Under the pieces are notes generated by a model. The model did not search any database. It was not told where the DNA came from and saw only the letters and a program-made list of their open reading frames with translations. A stretch of 64,000 nt of DNA, from positions 372,001-436,000 of the forward strand of contig NZ_CP029462.1 of assembly GCF_003367905.1 (NCBI RefSeq), written 5' to 3'. Positions 27,439-35,994 of this stretch are shown here, one piece after another; within the stretch, counting starts at the first letter, position 1, and each line of letters opens with the position of its first letter. Source of the DNA: Megasphaera stantonii (GTDB lineage: Bacteria > Bacillota > Negativicutes > Veillonellales > Megasphaeraceae). The position numbers were made by a program, and so were the translations under genes.

Positions 27439-29811
27439 TTATGCGCCTAAGCCAAGCAGTAAGGACCCATGATACGTAACGAATGCCAATACATAGGCGA
27501 GAACGACGCACATACCGTTTAAGAGGAACAGCATCTTCCAGGAGTTTGTTTCGCGCTTGATGACCGCCATGGCCGCGACGCAGGGCATGTACAGCAGGGT
27601 AAATACCATCAGGGCCAAGCCGACAGCCGGGTTAAAGCTCGGGTCTTCCTGCAGATACGTAACGAGGTTTTCCTGGTCTTCTTCGTCAGCCTGTACGCTG
27701 TAAATCGTAGCCAGCGTAGAAACCATGACTTCTTTCGCAGCCGAGCAAGCGACGATGCCTACGCCGATCTTCCAGTCGAAGCCGAGAGGCGCGATGACCG
27801 GTTCAATAAAATGACCAATTGTAGCAGCATAGCTTTGAGAAATTTTTTCCGACGCTTCTTGTTCGTCGAGAAGGGCGATATTGTCGTCGGCGGCAACCTT
27901 CAAATCATACAGAGGCAAGGCCTGAGCATATACGGCCGGATTCTGTTCCTGTAAGGCGGCAAAGCCGGCAGGATATGCAGGTTCTTCTGCCGCAACCGTT
28001 TCTTCAGATGCAGCTTCTTCGCCTTCCGCTTCTTCCGGAGCTTCCGCCGCCGCAATCATCGATTCATACATACCGTTTAATTCCGCATTATCTTCCAGAG
28101 AAGCGATGCCGTAGCCCTGAAGGACGGCAGCCTGCTGTACTTCCATCTGTTCTTCTACGTTTGCCCGGGCCGCTTCAAAATCCTGAGAGTATTCGACGTC
28201 CATGGGATAAGCTGTTAAGAACCAAACGATGATGGACGCGCCGAGAATAAAGGTACCGGCTTTTTTCAGGTACAATACGCTCCGTTCCCACATATGCATG
28301 AGCACGTCTTTTACCGTCGGAATATGATAGGGCGGCAATTCCATGACGAAAGGTTCTTTTTCACCTTTAAAAAGAGTATGACGGAGTACGACGGCAACTA
28401 AAATCGCAACGATAATCCCTAACAGGTAAATGCCAAATAAGACGGTACCGCCGTTTCCGGAGGCTCCAAAAAAGGCCGCGATGAGCAAAGTATAGACAGG
28501 TAAGCGAGCGCCGCAGCTCATGAAGGGCGCAGCGAAAATCGTAACGAGGCGATCCTTTTCATTGTCCAGCGTACGAGCGGCCATAATGCCCGGAACGGTG
28601 CAGCCAAAGCCGAGGATCATCGGGATAAAGGACTTGCCGTGCAGCCCCATGGCGCGCATGACGCGGTCGATGAGGAAGGCGGCGCGGGCCATATACCCCG
28701 TGTCTTCCAGCAAACTGATAAAGAAATACAAGATAACGATAAGGGGCACGAAGCTCATAACCGAACCGACACCGCCGACGACGCCGTCGACGACAAGGGA
28801 GCGAATCTGTTCGTCGGCAATGACGCCGCTAAGCCAGTCGCCAAGCATGCCGAACAGCGTATCCAACCATTCCTGCGGATAGGCGCCGATATCGATAACG
28901 GCCGTAAACATGGCCCACATCAACGCCAGGAAAATAGGAATGCCTAACACCCGATGCGTCAGGACGCGGTCGATTTTATCGGACAACGTATCACCTGTCC
29001 CGACAGCGATGACGGAATGATTGAAGGCCTGTACGGCAAACTGATGGCGGCATTGGGCAAAATAGAAATCCAAATCGATTTTATCCTTCAAGTCGTTGCG
29101 CATCTTCGACGCTAAGTTGAGGATATTCTGCATCCCGTCCATACTTCTAATCTTAGCCACGACGTCCGAATCGTTTTCCAGCAGCTTGACCGCCAGCCAG
29201 CGGATAGGATAATCAATGATGCCGGTTTTATTAATAGCATCCGTCAATTCCTGGACATACGGTTCTACGTCTGCGCCGTAATCCACTTTAGCATTAACAA
29301 GATTTTGCGTCTTATTCTCATCGGCAATAACTACTAAGAGGTCTTTCGTACCTATATTTTTGCTGCCGATAAGGGGAACGACGACGGCGCCGAGCTCTTC
29401 GCCCAATTTCTTTAAATCAATTTTGACGCCCATGCGTTCGGCAATATCCATCATGTTCAGGGCCACGACGACAGGACGGCCTAATTCAACGAGCTGAGCA
29501 GCCAGGTACAGGTTGCGTTCCAAATTGGACGCGTCCAATACGTTTACGATAATATCAGGTTTTTCATTGATGATGACGTTTCTGGCTACGACTTCGTCAA
29601 GAGAGCGAGCCGTCAGGCTGTATGTGCCCGGCAAATCGACAAACAATAATTCTTTGCCGCCGAAAGAACAATGGCCTTCCTTCTTTTCGACTGTAACGCC
29701 GGGGTAATTCCCTACGTGCTGCTTCGCGCCTGTGATGTTGTTAAAAATTGTCGTCTTCCCGCAGTTAGGATTACCGGCAAGGGCGATTTTTATCTTTCCT
29801 GCTTGTTCCAT
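27439..29811 (-). CDS. feoB: Ferrous iron transport protein B
   Basis: FeoB is the membrane iron(II) transporter with a cytosolic G domain. The 790-residue protein has G1 GNPNCGKTT at residues 13-21, G3 DLPGTYSL and G4 NMMD, then two Gate regions with many membrane segments. The start at 29811 is 5 bases after the feoA stop and gives the canonical MEQAGKIKIALAG. A Glu-rich insertion, roughly residues 575-610 with the core EAPEEAEGEEAASEE, interrupts the stretch before the second Gate domain and is not typical of the family. Confidence 0.97.
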   Translation of the reverse strand: MEQAGKIKIALAGNPNCGKTTIFNNITGAKQHVGNYPGVTVEKKEGHCSFGGKELLFVDLPGTYSLTARSLDEVVARNVIINEKPDIIVNVLDASNLERNLYLAAQLVELGRPVVVALNMMDIAERMGVKIDLKKLGEELGAVVVPLIGSKNIGTKDLLVVIADENKTQNLVNAKVDYGADVEPYVQELTDAINKTGIIDYPIRWLAVKLLENDSDVVAKIRSMDGMQNILNLASKMRNDLKDKIDLDFYFAQCRHQFAVQAFNHSVIAVGTGDTLSDKIDRVLTHRVLGIPIFLALMWAMFTAVIDIGAYPQEWLDTLFGMLGDWLSGVIADEQIRSLVVDGVVGGVGSVMSFVPLIVILYFFISLLEDTGYMARAAFLIDRVMRAMGLHGKSFIPMILGFGCTVPGIMAARTLDNEKDRLVTIFAAPFMSCGARLPVYTLLIAAFFGASGNGGTVLFGIYLLGIIVAILVAVVLRHTLFKGEKEPFVMELPPYHIPTVKDVLMHMWERSVLYLKKAGTFILGASIIVWFLTAYPMDVEYSQDFEAARANVEEQMEVQQAAVLQGYGIASLEDNAELNGMYESMIAAAEAPEEAEGEEAASEETVAAEEPAYPAGFAALQEQNPAVYAQALPLYDLKVAADDNIALLDEQEASEKISQSYAATIGHFIEPVIAPLGFDWKIGVGIVACSAAKEVMVSTLATIYSVQADEEDQENLVTYLQEDPSFNPAVGLALMVFTLLYMPCVAAMAVIKRETNSWKMLFLLNGMCVVLAYVLAFVTYHGSLLLGLGA

Positions 29812-29816
29812 ACCTA

Positions 29817-30059
29817 CTAATTTCCCCCTTCCACAGCTACGCTGATCATAGCTGCTTCGTTCATGCGCAGCGCCAGGGCGCATCCCTTTACTTTGACTTC
29901 AATAGGATCGCCCAGCGGAGCCTTTTTCACTACGGTAATGCGGGTGCCCTTGACGACGCCCATGTCAACCAGCCGATGCTGGATATTGCCTCGGCCCTGC
30001 AGGGCTTCGACAATACCCGAATCACCGACCTGCATGTCTGATAATGCAATAACATTCAT
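29817..30059 (-). CDS. feoA: Ferrous iron transport protein A
   Basis: FeoA is a small SH3-like partner of FeoB. The 80-residue protein has the family motif HRLVDMGVVKGTRITVVKKA. GGGGAGG upstream fixes the start at 30059. It lies between the DUF2325 gene and feoB, in one operon. Confidence 0.95.
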   Translation of the reverse strand: MNVIALSDMQVGDSGIVEALQGRGNIQHRLVDMGVVKGTRITVVKKAPLGDPIEVKVKGCALALRMNEAAMISVAVEGGN

Positions 30060-30090
30060 ATTGCTGCCTCCCCTTCTCTTGGCGGAGCGC

Positions 30091-30387
30091 CTAACCACAG
30101 CTACAGCGTTCTGCCCGAGATTCTAATATACTTTTAAGCGAGTTAGCACTGCTCGTATGGGACCGAACGACCTCTACGTTCTTCCGCTGCGCTTCTTTGA
30201 GGGCGCAGCGCACCATACTGTGGCTAACTGTGCTTGTAAACAATACAACCAGGTCCGGCGAACCGATTTTCGATTTAAAATCACTCGGAACCTGCGTAAA
30301 AACCTTAGCCTTATAAGAATATTTTTTACAAATAGTCTTATACTGACACACCATGCAATCATTTCCACCAACTATGACAACACTCAT
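30091..30387 (-). CDS. DUF2325 domain protein of the feo operon
   Basis: This 98-residue protein begins MSVVIVGGNDCMVCQYKTIC, with cysteines in a CxxC...C pattern, and continues VVLFTSTVSHSMVRCALKEA, the layout of DUF2325. Such proteins often accompany feoA in Firmicutes, and a metal or redox-sensing role is possible but unproven. AAAGGAGCGAGG precedes the ATG. It is the first gene behind the feo promoter. Confidence 0.88.
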   Translation of the reverse strand: MSVVIVGGNDCMVCQYKTICKKYSYKAKVFTQVPSDFKSKIGSPDLVVLFTSTVSHSMVRCALKEAQRKNVEVVRSHTSSANSLKSILESRAERCSCG

Positions 30388-30469
30388 TTACCTCGCTCCT
30401 TTCATGCTCCGTAAATAATACTCACACATCCCTTCTGATTTTGATAACAAACTTCATTACCATGGCATT

Positions 30470-30498
30470 AGTATACAAAAATACATATCATCTGTCAA
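30470..30498 (-). promoter_or_regulatory. Promoter of the feo operon
   Basis: TTGACA (30493-30498) and TATACT (30470-30475) are 17 bases apart on the minus strand. Weak Fur-like sequences flank it: 14 of 19 matches to the classic Fur box at 30504-30522 and 13 of 19 at 30443-30461. Fur control is plausible but not secure. The stretch 30523-30716 holds only a minus-strand hairpin near 30650. Confidence 0.75.
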
Positions 30499-30648
30499 CA
30501 CTTTATACTAATTTTCACTATCATATTTTGCAAAATAAAATTATATAAAAAAGGCAATCCCTCTTATTATTTTCTGTACAATGCCGCTGCGGCTCTTTAT
30601 CAGGCAAATACAGTTTCCCCTTTGTTCGTTATGTTTCACACAAATAAA

Positions 30649-30694
30649 AAAAGCCGGCTGCAATGGAACAAATTCCCTTGCAGTCAGCTTCTCA
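30649..30694 (-). terminator. Orphan minus-strand hairpin with T-run
   Basis: On the minus strand AAGCTGACTGCAA pairs with TTGCAGCCGGCTT (one mismatch) and is followed by seven T residues. No gene reads into it directly. It could end a small minus-strand RNA or antisense transcript from the toxin-like locus. Confidence 0.5.
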
Positions 30695-30716
30695 TTGAAT
30701 TCTAATCCAGCTTTTG

Positions 30717-30744
30717 TTGACTCCATGACAATCAATTTTATACA
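30717..30744 (+). promoter_or_regulatory. Putative promoter of the toxin-like gene
   Basis: TTGACT (30717-30722) and TATACA (30739-30744) are 16 bases apart on the plus strand, giving a leader of about 60 bases before the small reading frame at 30812. Confidence 0.5.
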
Positions 30745-30811
30745 AATATGGGCGAGGCACTACACCGCACGGCAGGCGGTTAAATCAAACTCCTAGATTG
30801 GCGTGTTGCAT

Positions 30812-30889
30812 ATGACTCCGGACTCCATCAATGCTGCGATTGTACTGTTGATCCTCTTTATGCTCGTATTGCAGCACATAAAGAAATAA
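30812..30889 (+). CDS. Putative type I toxin (holin-like peptide, 25 residues)
   Basis: A 25-residue reading frame encodes MTPDSINAAIVLLILF followed by a few more hydrophobic residues and the basic end QHIKK. This is one membrane helix with a short polar head and a Lys tail, as in TxpA/Fst/holin-like type I toxins. The stop codon is embedded in the left arm of a 13-bp hairpin (30882-30927), an arrangement I recognise from those toxin genes. A consensus promoter on the opposite strand fires an antisense RNA over the 3' end. No strong ribosome site is visible, which fits tight translational control but is also the main weakness. Confidence 0.6.
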   Translation: MTPDSINAAIVLLILFMLVLQHIKK

Positions 30890-30927
30890 CCGCCATTCTC
30901 CGTCGCAAAGTGAAGGCAGTTATTTCT
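30882..30927. terminator. Hairpin at the end of the toxin-like gene
   Basis: AGAAATAACCGCC (30882-30894) pairs with GGCAGTTATTTCT (30915-30927) with one mismatch. It can terminate or stabilise the toxin message on one strand and end the antisense RNA on the other. Confidence 0.6.
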
Positions 30928-30978
30928 ACTGAGCTTTAATTTTGGCGTAACCGTTTGTCGGTGTAGCGCCTTTTTTTC
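30890..30978 (-). ncRNA. Putative antisense antitoxin RNA
   Basis: A transcript starting near 30978 from the promoter at 30985-31013 would run leftward over both hairpins and the last codons of the toxin-like frame. Its probable end is the GGCGGTTATTTCTT arm around 30880. The existence of the RNA is inferred from promoter and hairpins only. Confidence 0.45.
30944..30977 (+). terminator. Terminator downstream of the toxin-like gene
   Basis: GGCG..ACCG pairs with CGGT..CGCC around TTTGT, followed by seven T residues on the plus strand. This is the second hairpin behind the 25-codon frame. Confidence 0.7.
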
Positions 30979-30984
30979 ATGTTT

Positions 30985-31013
30985 ATCTTATCAAAGGGCC
31001 CCTTTCCTGTCAA
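30985..31013 (-). promoter_or_regulatory. Promoter of the putative antisense RNA
   Basis: TTGACA (31008-31013) and TAAGAT (30985-30990) are 17 bases apart on the minus strand, with an inverted repeat AAAGGG-N-CCCTTT in the spacer. It lies behind the ABC transporter gene and has no protein gene to drive except the antisense RNA. Confidence 0.65.
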
Positions 31014-31026
31014 GATTAGCGCTTTT

Positions 31027-32739
31027 TTATTTGTCAAACTGTGACATATACAAATCGTAATACAGTCCTTTGCATTCCATGAGCTCGTCGTGGGTTCCCT
31101 CTTCGCAAATACCGTCCTTTGTCAAGACGACGATGCGGTCGGCGTGGCGAATCGTCGCCAGCCGATGAGCAATGACCAACGTCGTCCGGTTATGAGACAA
31201 ATCCTGCAGAGCCTGCTGTATTTTCCGCTCTGTCTCGTTGTCCAGAGCCGACGTCGCTTCGTCCAAAATAAGGACAGGCGGATTTTTAAGGAAAACGCGG
31301 GCAATAGCCAAGCGCTGTTTTTGCCCTCCTGACAGCTTAACGCCCCGTTCGCCGATGGCGCTGTCGTATCCGTCGGGCAACTTCATGATGAATTCATGGG
31401 CGTCAGCCAGCTTTGCCGCTTCGATGATCTCCTGCTCCGTCGCATCGGGCCGGCCATAGGCAATATTTTCACGAATCGAATCAGAAAAGAGAAATACGTC
31501 CTGCTGCACAATGCCGATGCTCCGCCGCAGTGACGACAGTGTATACTGCCGGATATCCCTTCCGTCCAGAGTAATACATCCCGCTTGAATATCGTAAAAC
31601 CGCAGGAGCAGGCTGGCCACACTGGACTTCCCTGCGCCGGTAGGCCCGACGATGGCGACAGTCTTGCCGCGGGGAATATCCAGGGAAAACCGCCGCAGCA
31701 CCGGGTCCTTCCCATTATAGGAAAAGCTGACGTCTTCAAAGGCTACCCGGCCTTCTATCGTCCCGGCCGCGACGGCATCTGCACCATCAGCAACGGCCGG
31801 CGCAACGGCCATGAGCTCTTCATACCGCCGATACCCGGCCAATCCCCTCTGGTATCGCTCTGTCAGCATAGTCAGCTGCATGATGGGCCGGATAAACACC
31901 ATGAGGTACATGAGAAAGGCCACGAGATCGCCCAGACTCATGACGCCGAGCATGATAAAAAAGCTTCCGGCGGCGATGATAACCAAATTCGTCAGATTAG
32001 AAAAAAAGATAATGCTGCTTGTCAAATAAGCTTCAAACATAAAGGTCCGCTGCTGGGCCCGCCGCAGCTTGTCGCTGGCGGCGACAAACTTTTTCAGTTC
32101 TACGGCTTCATTACAGAACGATTGGACGAGGCGGATGGCGTTCAGGCTTTCCATAGCCTGAGAGCTGACGAGTCCCATTTTTTCTCTGGCAGTGCGAAAG
32201 GTTTCCTTCATGCGGCGATTGAGAATCATTGTTCCCGCCGTTTTCAGCAAAATGAGAAATAAAACAAAAATAGCCAGCTGCCAATTGATATAAAACAGAA
32301 AAAAAGCGCTGCCGCACATCGTAATCAGGCAGACCATAATGAGATTCGGCATCTGAAACACCAAGTCGCCTATTTCTGAAATGTCGCTGATAATGCGGGA
32401 CAAGAGCTGCCCTGTCTTGGCATTGTCAAAAAACGAAAAGCTCATGGACTCGATATGGGAAAACAAGCGGCACCGCAAGTCGTTTTCGATGTGCGTGCCC
32501 ATACTGCGGCCAAAGTACGACACGCAGAAGGACGAGCACAGACAGACGACGTAAAGAATAAACAAAACAGCTGCCGTATGCACTAATCGCAGCATGTCGC
32601 CGGCAGGCAGGATATCCTCCAGGATATAACGGACAATCATGGGAAAGGAAATTTCCAGCCCTGCCGTCAGAACCGAGCCGGCAATGACGAAGAATAAGAT
32701 GGTATGATACGGCGCATAACACGCCCACAATCGCTTCAT
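31027..32739 (-). CDS. ABC exporter (fused permease and ATPase)
   Basis: This 570-residue protein is a half-transporter with six membrane segments in the N-terminal 310 residues and a nucleotide-binding domain with Walker A GPTGAGKSS, signature LSGGQKQR and Walker B ILDEATSALD. The start at 32739 is chosen for GGAGGAGG upstream. It resembles MsbA/lipid or multidrug exporters. It lies at the end of the receptor-chaN gene line, behind a hairpin, so a link to heme or siderophore export is possible but not shown. No partner half-transporter gene is present, so a homodimer is likely. Confidence 0.92.
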   Translation of the reverse strand: MKRLWACYAPYHTILFFVIAGSVLTAGLEISFPMIVRYILEDILPAGDMLRLVHTAAVLFILYVVCLCSSFCVSYFGRSMGTHIENDLRCRLFSHIESMSFSFFDNAKTGQLLSRIISDISEIGDLVFQMPNLIMVCLITMCGSAFFLFYINWQLAIFVLFLILLKTAGTMILNRRMKETFRTAREKMGLVSSQAMESLNAIRLVQSFCNEAVELKKFVAASDKLRRAQQRTFMFEAYLTSSIIFFSNLTNLVIIAAGSFFIMLGVMSLGDLVAFLMYLMVFIRPIMQLTMLTERYQRGLAGYRRYEELMAVAPAVADGADAVAAGTIEGRVAFEDVSFSYNGKDPVLRRFSLDIPRGKTVAIVGPTGAGKSSVASLLLRFYDIQAGCITLDGRDIRQYTLSSLRRSIGIVQQDVFLFSDSIRENIAYGRPDATEQEIIEAAKLADAHEFIMKLPDGYDSAIGERGVKLSGGQKQRLAIARVFLKNPPVLILDEATSALDNETERKIQQALQDLSHNRTTLVIAHRLATIRHADRIVVLTKDGICEEGTHDELMECKGLYYDLYMSQFDK

Positions 32740-32753
32740 GCATCCTCCTCCAC

Positions 32754-32816
32754 AAAAAACAAGGCTTGCCCAAGGAGCCGCTCCATGGCGGACAGCCCCT
32801 TTCGGCAAGGCCCTGT
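32754..32816 (-). terminator. Hairpin with T-run between chaN-like and ABC genes
   Basis: On the minus strand the ends of 32758-32816 can pair (AACAGGGCCTTGCC with GGGCAAGCCTTGTT, imperfect) around an inner stem, followed by six T residues just before the ABC exporter's ribosome site. It may reduce read-through into the exporter. Confidence 0.5.
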
Positions 32817-32843
32817 TAAAATCTATACGGTGAAACTTGTAAT

Positions 32844-33785
32844 TTATGCCCCGTGAGCCGTTTCCAATGCTAAGTATTCGCCGCCGTCGGCATGAGCGCT
32901 GGCAGCGTCTGCTGCCGACTCAGCTGCCGGGTCGTAATGTACGGCGTTGATGACGGCAATTTTTAAGTCAGGCCGCAGACCGTGCAGCTTTTCTACGGCT
33001 CCCAAATGGCCTTCGCTGTGGAAATTACCGACGACATGATACACGATGGCATCGCCATGATCATCCAGATACTCGGCTATGCTTTCTGCCATGGCATCGT
33101 CCTTGAGGCACTGGGCCATAAACATAGGCTGTATCATCGCTTCGGGTACATTCATGCCGCCGGGCATATTGTTCATGCCGGCCATCGTCGCGGCGAATTT
33201 CGTCCGATACGCATCGGAACCGGCGGCATGGACTTTAGGCAAATAGCGCTTGTCGGCTGCCGCCACGCCGTCGAGACTGCGGGCTTTGGCGTACGCCGCG
33301 GCCATGCGCCGGGGAATATTGCCCGTCAGCACGGGAATCCCCTTCTCCTTGGCGAATTCTGCCATGGGCTTATAGGCCGTCATATACTGAGGCCAAGGCC
33401 GCGATTGAGACAAGAACAGCTCCTCGCTCAGCGTTCCGGCTAAATAATCGTCCATCGTGGTCTGTACGTCCCGTTCAAACATTTCCATGGATAAAACCAG
33501 CTTATCGCCGTGCAGGTCATGCAAGCCTTTCAGCACGTCCAGCTCGGCGTCATGTATAGGCTGGCTGTCGTGAAATTCACCGAAAAAGATAACTTGATAC
33601 TCTTTTAAGCCGTCCAGCATCTCTGCTGTCGATACGGCTTTCTTTGTCGCTCCGTCTATCCATACGACGGCCGGCGCCTTCTCCGCTGCAGGAGCCGGAG
33701 CAGCCGCTCCGGCCATTCCTGCCGCAGAGAAGACGGTCATAGCCGTCAAGAGGGAGAGGAGTCGTAGTGTACGTGATATGTTCAT
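32844..33785 (-). CDS. ChaN-like heme-binding uptake protein
   Basis: The 313-residue protein has a signal peptide (LRLLSLLTAMTVFSAAGMAG, then an Ala/Pro linker) and a ChaN/Cofac_haem_bdg domain: QVIFFGEFHDSQPIHDAEL, KLVLSMEMFERDVQTTMDDY and VYHVVGNFHSEGHL. Family members such as Campylobacter ChaN bind heme and are iron-regulated. It lies 24 bases after the TonB-dependent receptor, consistent with a periplasmic or membrane-anchored heme role. No lipobox cysteine is present. Confidence 0.9.
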   Translation of the reverse strand: MNISRTLRLLSLLTAMTVFSAAGMAGAAAPAPAAEKAPAVVWIDGATKKAVSTAEMLDGLKEYQVIFFGEFHDSQPIHDAELDVLKGLHDLHGDKLVLSMEMFERDVQTTMDDYLAGTLSEELFLSQSRPWPQYMTAYKPMAEFAKEKGIPVLTGNIPRRMAAAYAKARSLDGVAAADKRYLPKVHAAGSDAYRTKFAATMAGMNNMPGGMNVPEAMIQPMFMAQCLKDDAMAESIAEYLDDHGDAIVYHVVGNFHSEGHLGAVEKLHGLRPDLKIAVINAVHYDPAAESAADAASAHADGGEYLALETAHGA

Positions 33786-33809
33786 GAGAAATTCCTGCTT
33801 TGCTGGAAA

Positions 33810-35867
33810 TTAGAACATCCATTCTGCGCCGGCTACCCATGTGCGTCCGTAGAGGTAGGCGTTCGTATTCTTTTCATCAAAAATATTATCGCAGCCGGCA
33901 AAAATACGATTTCCCTTACCGAATTTTTTGTTAACTGTTACGTTGAATGTCGAATACGTGGCGTCTTTTGATTCGCTGTTTCCGCTCATTCCACCCATCG
34001 TTCCGCCAGTAGTATAGCGATATTTATTCACCCACTGGTTCCACAAAACGACGCTGTATCCATAAGGATCTAAGTCATCGTACATGAGCTGGAGCGTCGT
34101 AATATTCTTCGCACGATTATCCAAACGAGAATCATCAGCTTTATCAACGGCATCTAACCAGTTGCTCGTCGCCTTGACTGTCCAATTCTTATTGAAGTGA
34201 TGTCCCAATTCCAATTCCACGCCATTGATTTGTGCTCTGTTGACGTTGATATATTCATTGACATATCCATCGGCATCTAAGGCATGAGATGTAATCAAGT
34301 TCTTGACGTCGTTTTCAAAATACGTGATTTTTCCCCACGTTTTGTCGTCGTCGTATTCGTAACTAATATCCCACGATTCCGCTTCTTCCGGCTGCAAATC
34401 AGGATTCCCCAAAACAGTTACCGTTGCCGGCCCCATAGCACGAGTCATACTCATATACAATTCGCTGATTGTCGGAGCCTTGAAGCTCTTGCCCCAGTTC
34501 GCTTTGAAACGGTTGTGGTCATTAAGGAAATAAGTCGCACCAATTTTAGGCGTCGTTTCTCCGCCGAACGAGCTGTCGTGGTCATAACGGACAGATGGAA
34601 TAATCAGCAGCTTATCATTGACCATCCATTCGTCCTGAATATAAGCGGCATATGTATCGACTTCTTTTTCTGAATAATCTTTGGTTTTCAGAACGCCATT
34701 GCCCCAGCGATCTTCACTATGGACGTTATCGCCGCCGTTGCCCATACGAGTCCCTTCTACTTTATTGGTGCGGTATTCCGCGCCAAACGTCAGCAAATGG
34801 TCCTCGCCAATAGCCATAGTATCCTTGCCTTCAATACCGAATAACTTATATTTTGACTTATCCCAGTCGTATTTGGGGAACATTCCGCCAAGCATACCTT
34901 CCATCATCCCTAACGAAGGCCGGTTATTATATAAATTATTGTCTTTATCCAAATAGCTGTAATAGGTCCGAATCATCCAGTCGTTTTTAGGGGTCTTGCC
35001 AGTCCACGCTAGGCTAAAATCTTTGCGTGAAAAATCGTACCATTCTTTTTTATCTTTGCTGGTAACATACCCCATCATAGACTCATCAATATAATCGGCC
35101 GCTGTTTGTTCATGATAATAACCTAAATTTACATTTAAATTCTGATTTCTGCCCAAGTCGAAATTGCCGTCGAAATGAAAGTCCTGCGTCGGGCCGTAGT
35201 AATTGCTGCCGTCGGAGTCTTCAAACATTTGCTTTCTTAATTTAGAAAAGCGCATATCCAAGCTGCCGCTGAAATTTCCCTGCTTGCCGAAATTGATATG
35301 GTAGTAGTTATTGATACTGCTCGTACCGGTCGATGCGCCGACTGTAACGGACGGTTTTACACCAGATTTCTTTGTAATGATATTGATGACGCCGCCGAGA
35401 GCATCCGATCCGTACTGGGCCGACGCCGGGCCGCGGACGATTTCAATGCGTTCGATGTCGGATAAGCTGAGACGGTCGAGGGCATATACATTCTGCGTAA
35501 CGCTCGTATCTTCACCGGCACGGCGCATGCCGTTGACCAAAATCAGCGTATGGTTGGTGCTCATGCCGCGGATCATGACGTTGTGGCCTGCCATGCCGGC
35601 ACGGGTCACATCGACATTGCTGGCCAGCTTCAATGCCTGATATACGTCGGTCGCGCCGAGTTTTTCAATATCTTCGGACGTAATGACTTCTACATTCTGC
35701 GGAACAACTTTAACTTCTTCTTCCGTACGCGTAGCGGTAACGATGACGTCTTTTGTCCTCACAACGTCGCCGTCAGCAGGCGCGGCCATGACCGGCAGGC
35801 TGCCGCCTACGGCGCACAATACAGCTAAGGTCAGCATACATTTTTTAGATGATGAAAATGAATCCAT
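33810..35867 (-). CDS. TonB-dependent outer-membrane receptor (probably heme or siderophore)
   Basis: This 685-residue receptor has a signal peptide (KKCMLTLAVLCAVGG, cleaved near VMAAPADGD), a TonB-box-like segment KDVIVTATR, a plug domain with IRGMSTNHTLILVNGMRRAG and IEIVRGPASAQYGSDALGG, and a 22-strand barrel ending in aromatic EWMF. GKSFKAPTISELY and LGNPDLQPEEAESW resemble the FRAP/NPDL region of heme receptors but also occur in other receptors. The start at 35867 follows GGGGAGG. Neighbours (ChaN, FecBCD, HutW-like) favour heme. Confidence 0.95.
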   Translation of the reverse strand: MDSFSSSKKCMLTLAVLCAVGGSLPVMAAPADGDVVRTKDVIVTATRTEEEVKVVPQNVEVITSEDIEKLGATDVYQALKLASNVDVTRAGMAGHNVMIRGMSTNHTLILVNGMRRAGEDTSVTQNVYALDRLSLSDIERIEIVRGPASAQYGSDALGGVINIITKKSGVKPSVTVGASTGTSSINNYYHINFGKQGNFSGSLDMRFSKLRKQMFEDSDGSNYYGPTQDFHFDGNFDLGRNQNLNVNLGYYHEQTAADYIDESMMGYVTSKDKKEWYDFSRKDFSLAWTGKTPKNDWMIRTYYSYLDKDNNLYNNRPSLGMMEGMLGGMFPKYDWDKSKYKLFGIEGKDTMAIGEDHLLTFGAEYRTNKVEGTRMGNGGDNVHSEDRWGNGVLKTKDYSEKEVDTYAAYIQDEWMVNDKLLIIPSVRYDHDSSFGGETTPKIGATYFLNDHNRFKANWGKSFKAPTISELYMSMTRAMGPATVTVLGNPDLQPEEAESWDISYEYDDDKTWGKITYFENDVKNLITSHALDADGYVNEYINVNRAQINGVELELGHHFNKNWTVKATSNWLDAVDKADDSRLDNRAKNITTLQLMYDDLDPYGYSVVLWNQWVNKYRYTTGGTMGGMSGNSESKDATYSTFNVTVNKKFGKGNRIFAGCDNIFDEKNTNAYLYGRTWVAGAEWMF

Positions 35868-35994
35868 GAAATAAAACCTCCCCTTCATCTTTGAACATGG
35901 TGTCTGTCTGGAATATTTTCCTGATGACAGAGTACGTTATTATGAAATGAATAAAAGATATGTATAATAAACGCCAAAGCGTTATTAACCGAAT

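Noticed and set aside
30541-30735. A 64-codon minus-strand frame between feo and the toxin-like locus
   Set aside because: No ribosome site or recognisable protein features, and a terminator-like hairpin lies inside it. I treat the region as noncoding.
35969-35984. Hairpin AACGC-CAAA-GCGTT between the ATPase and receptor genes
   Set aside because: Five base pairs with no clean T-run. It could be a weak terminator, but not enough to annotate.
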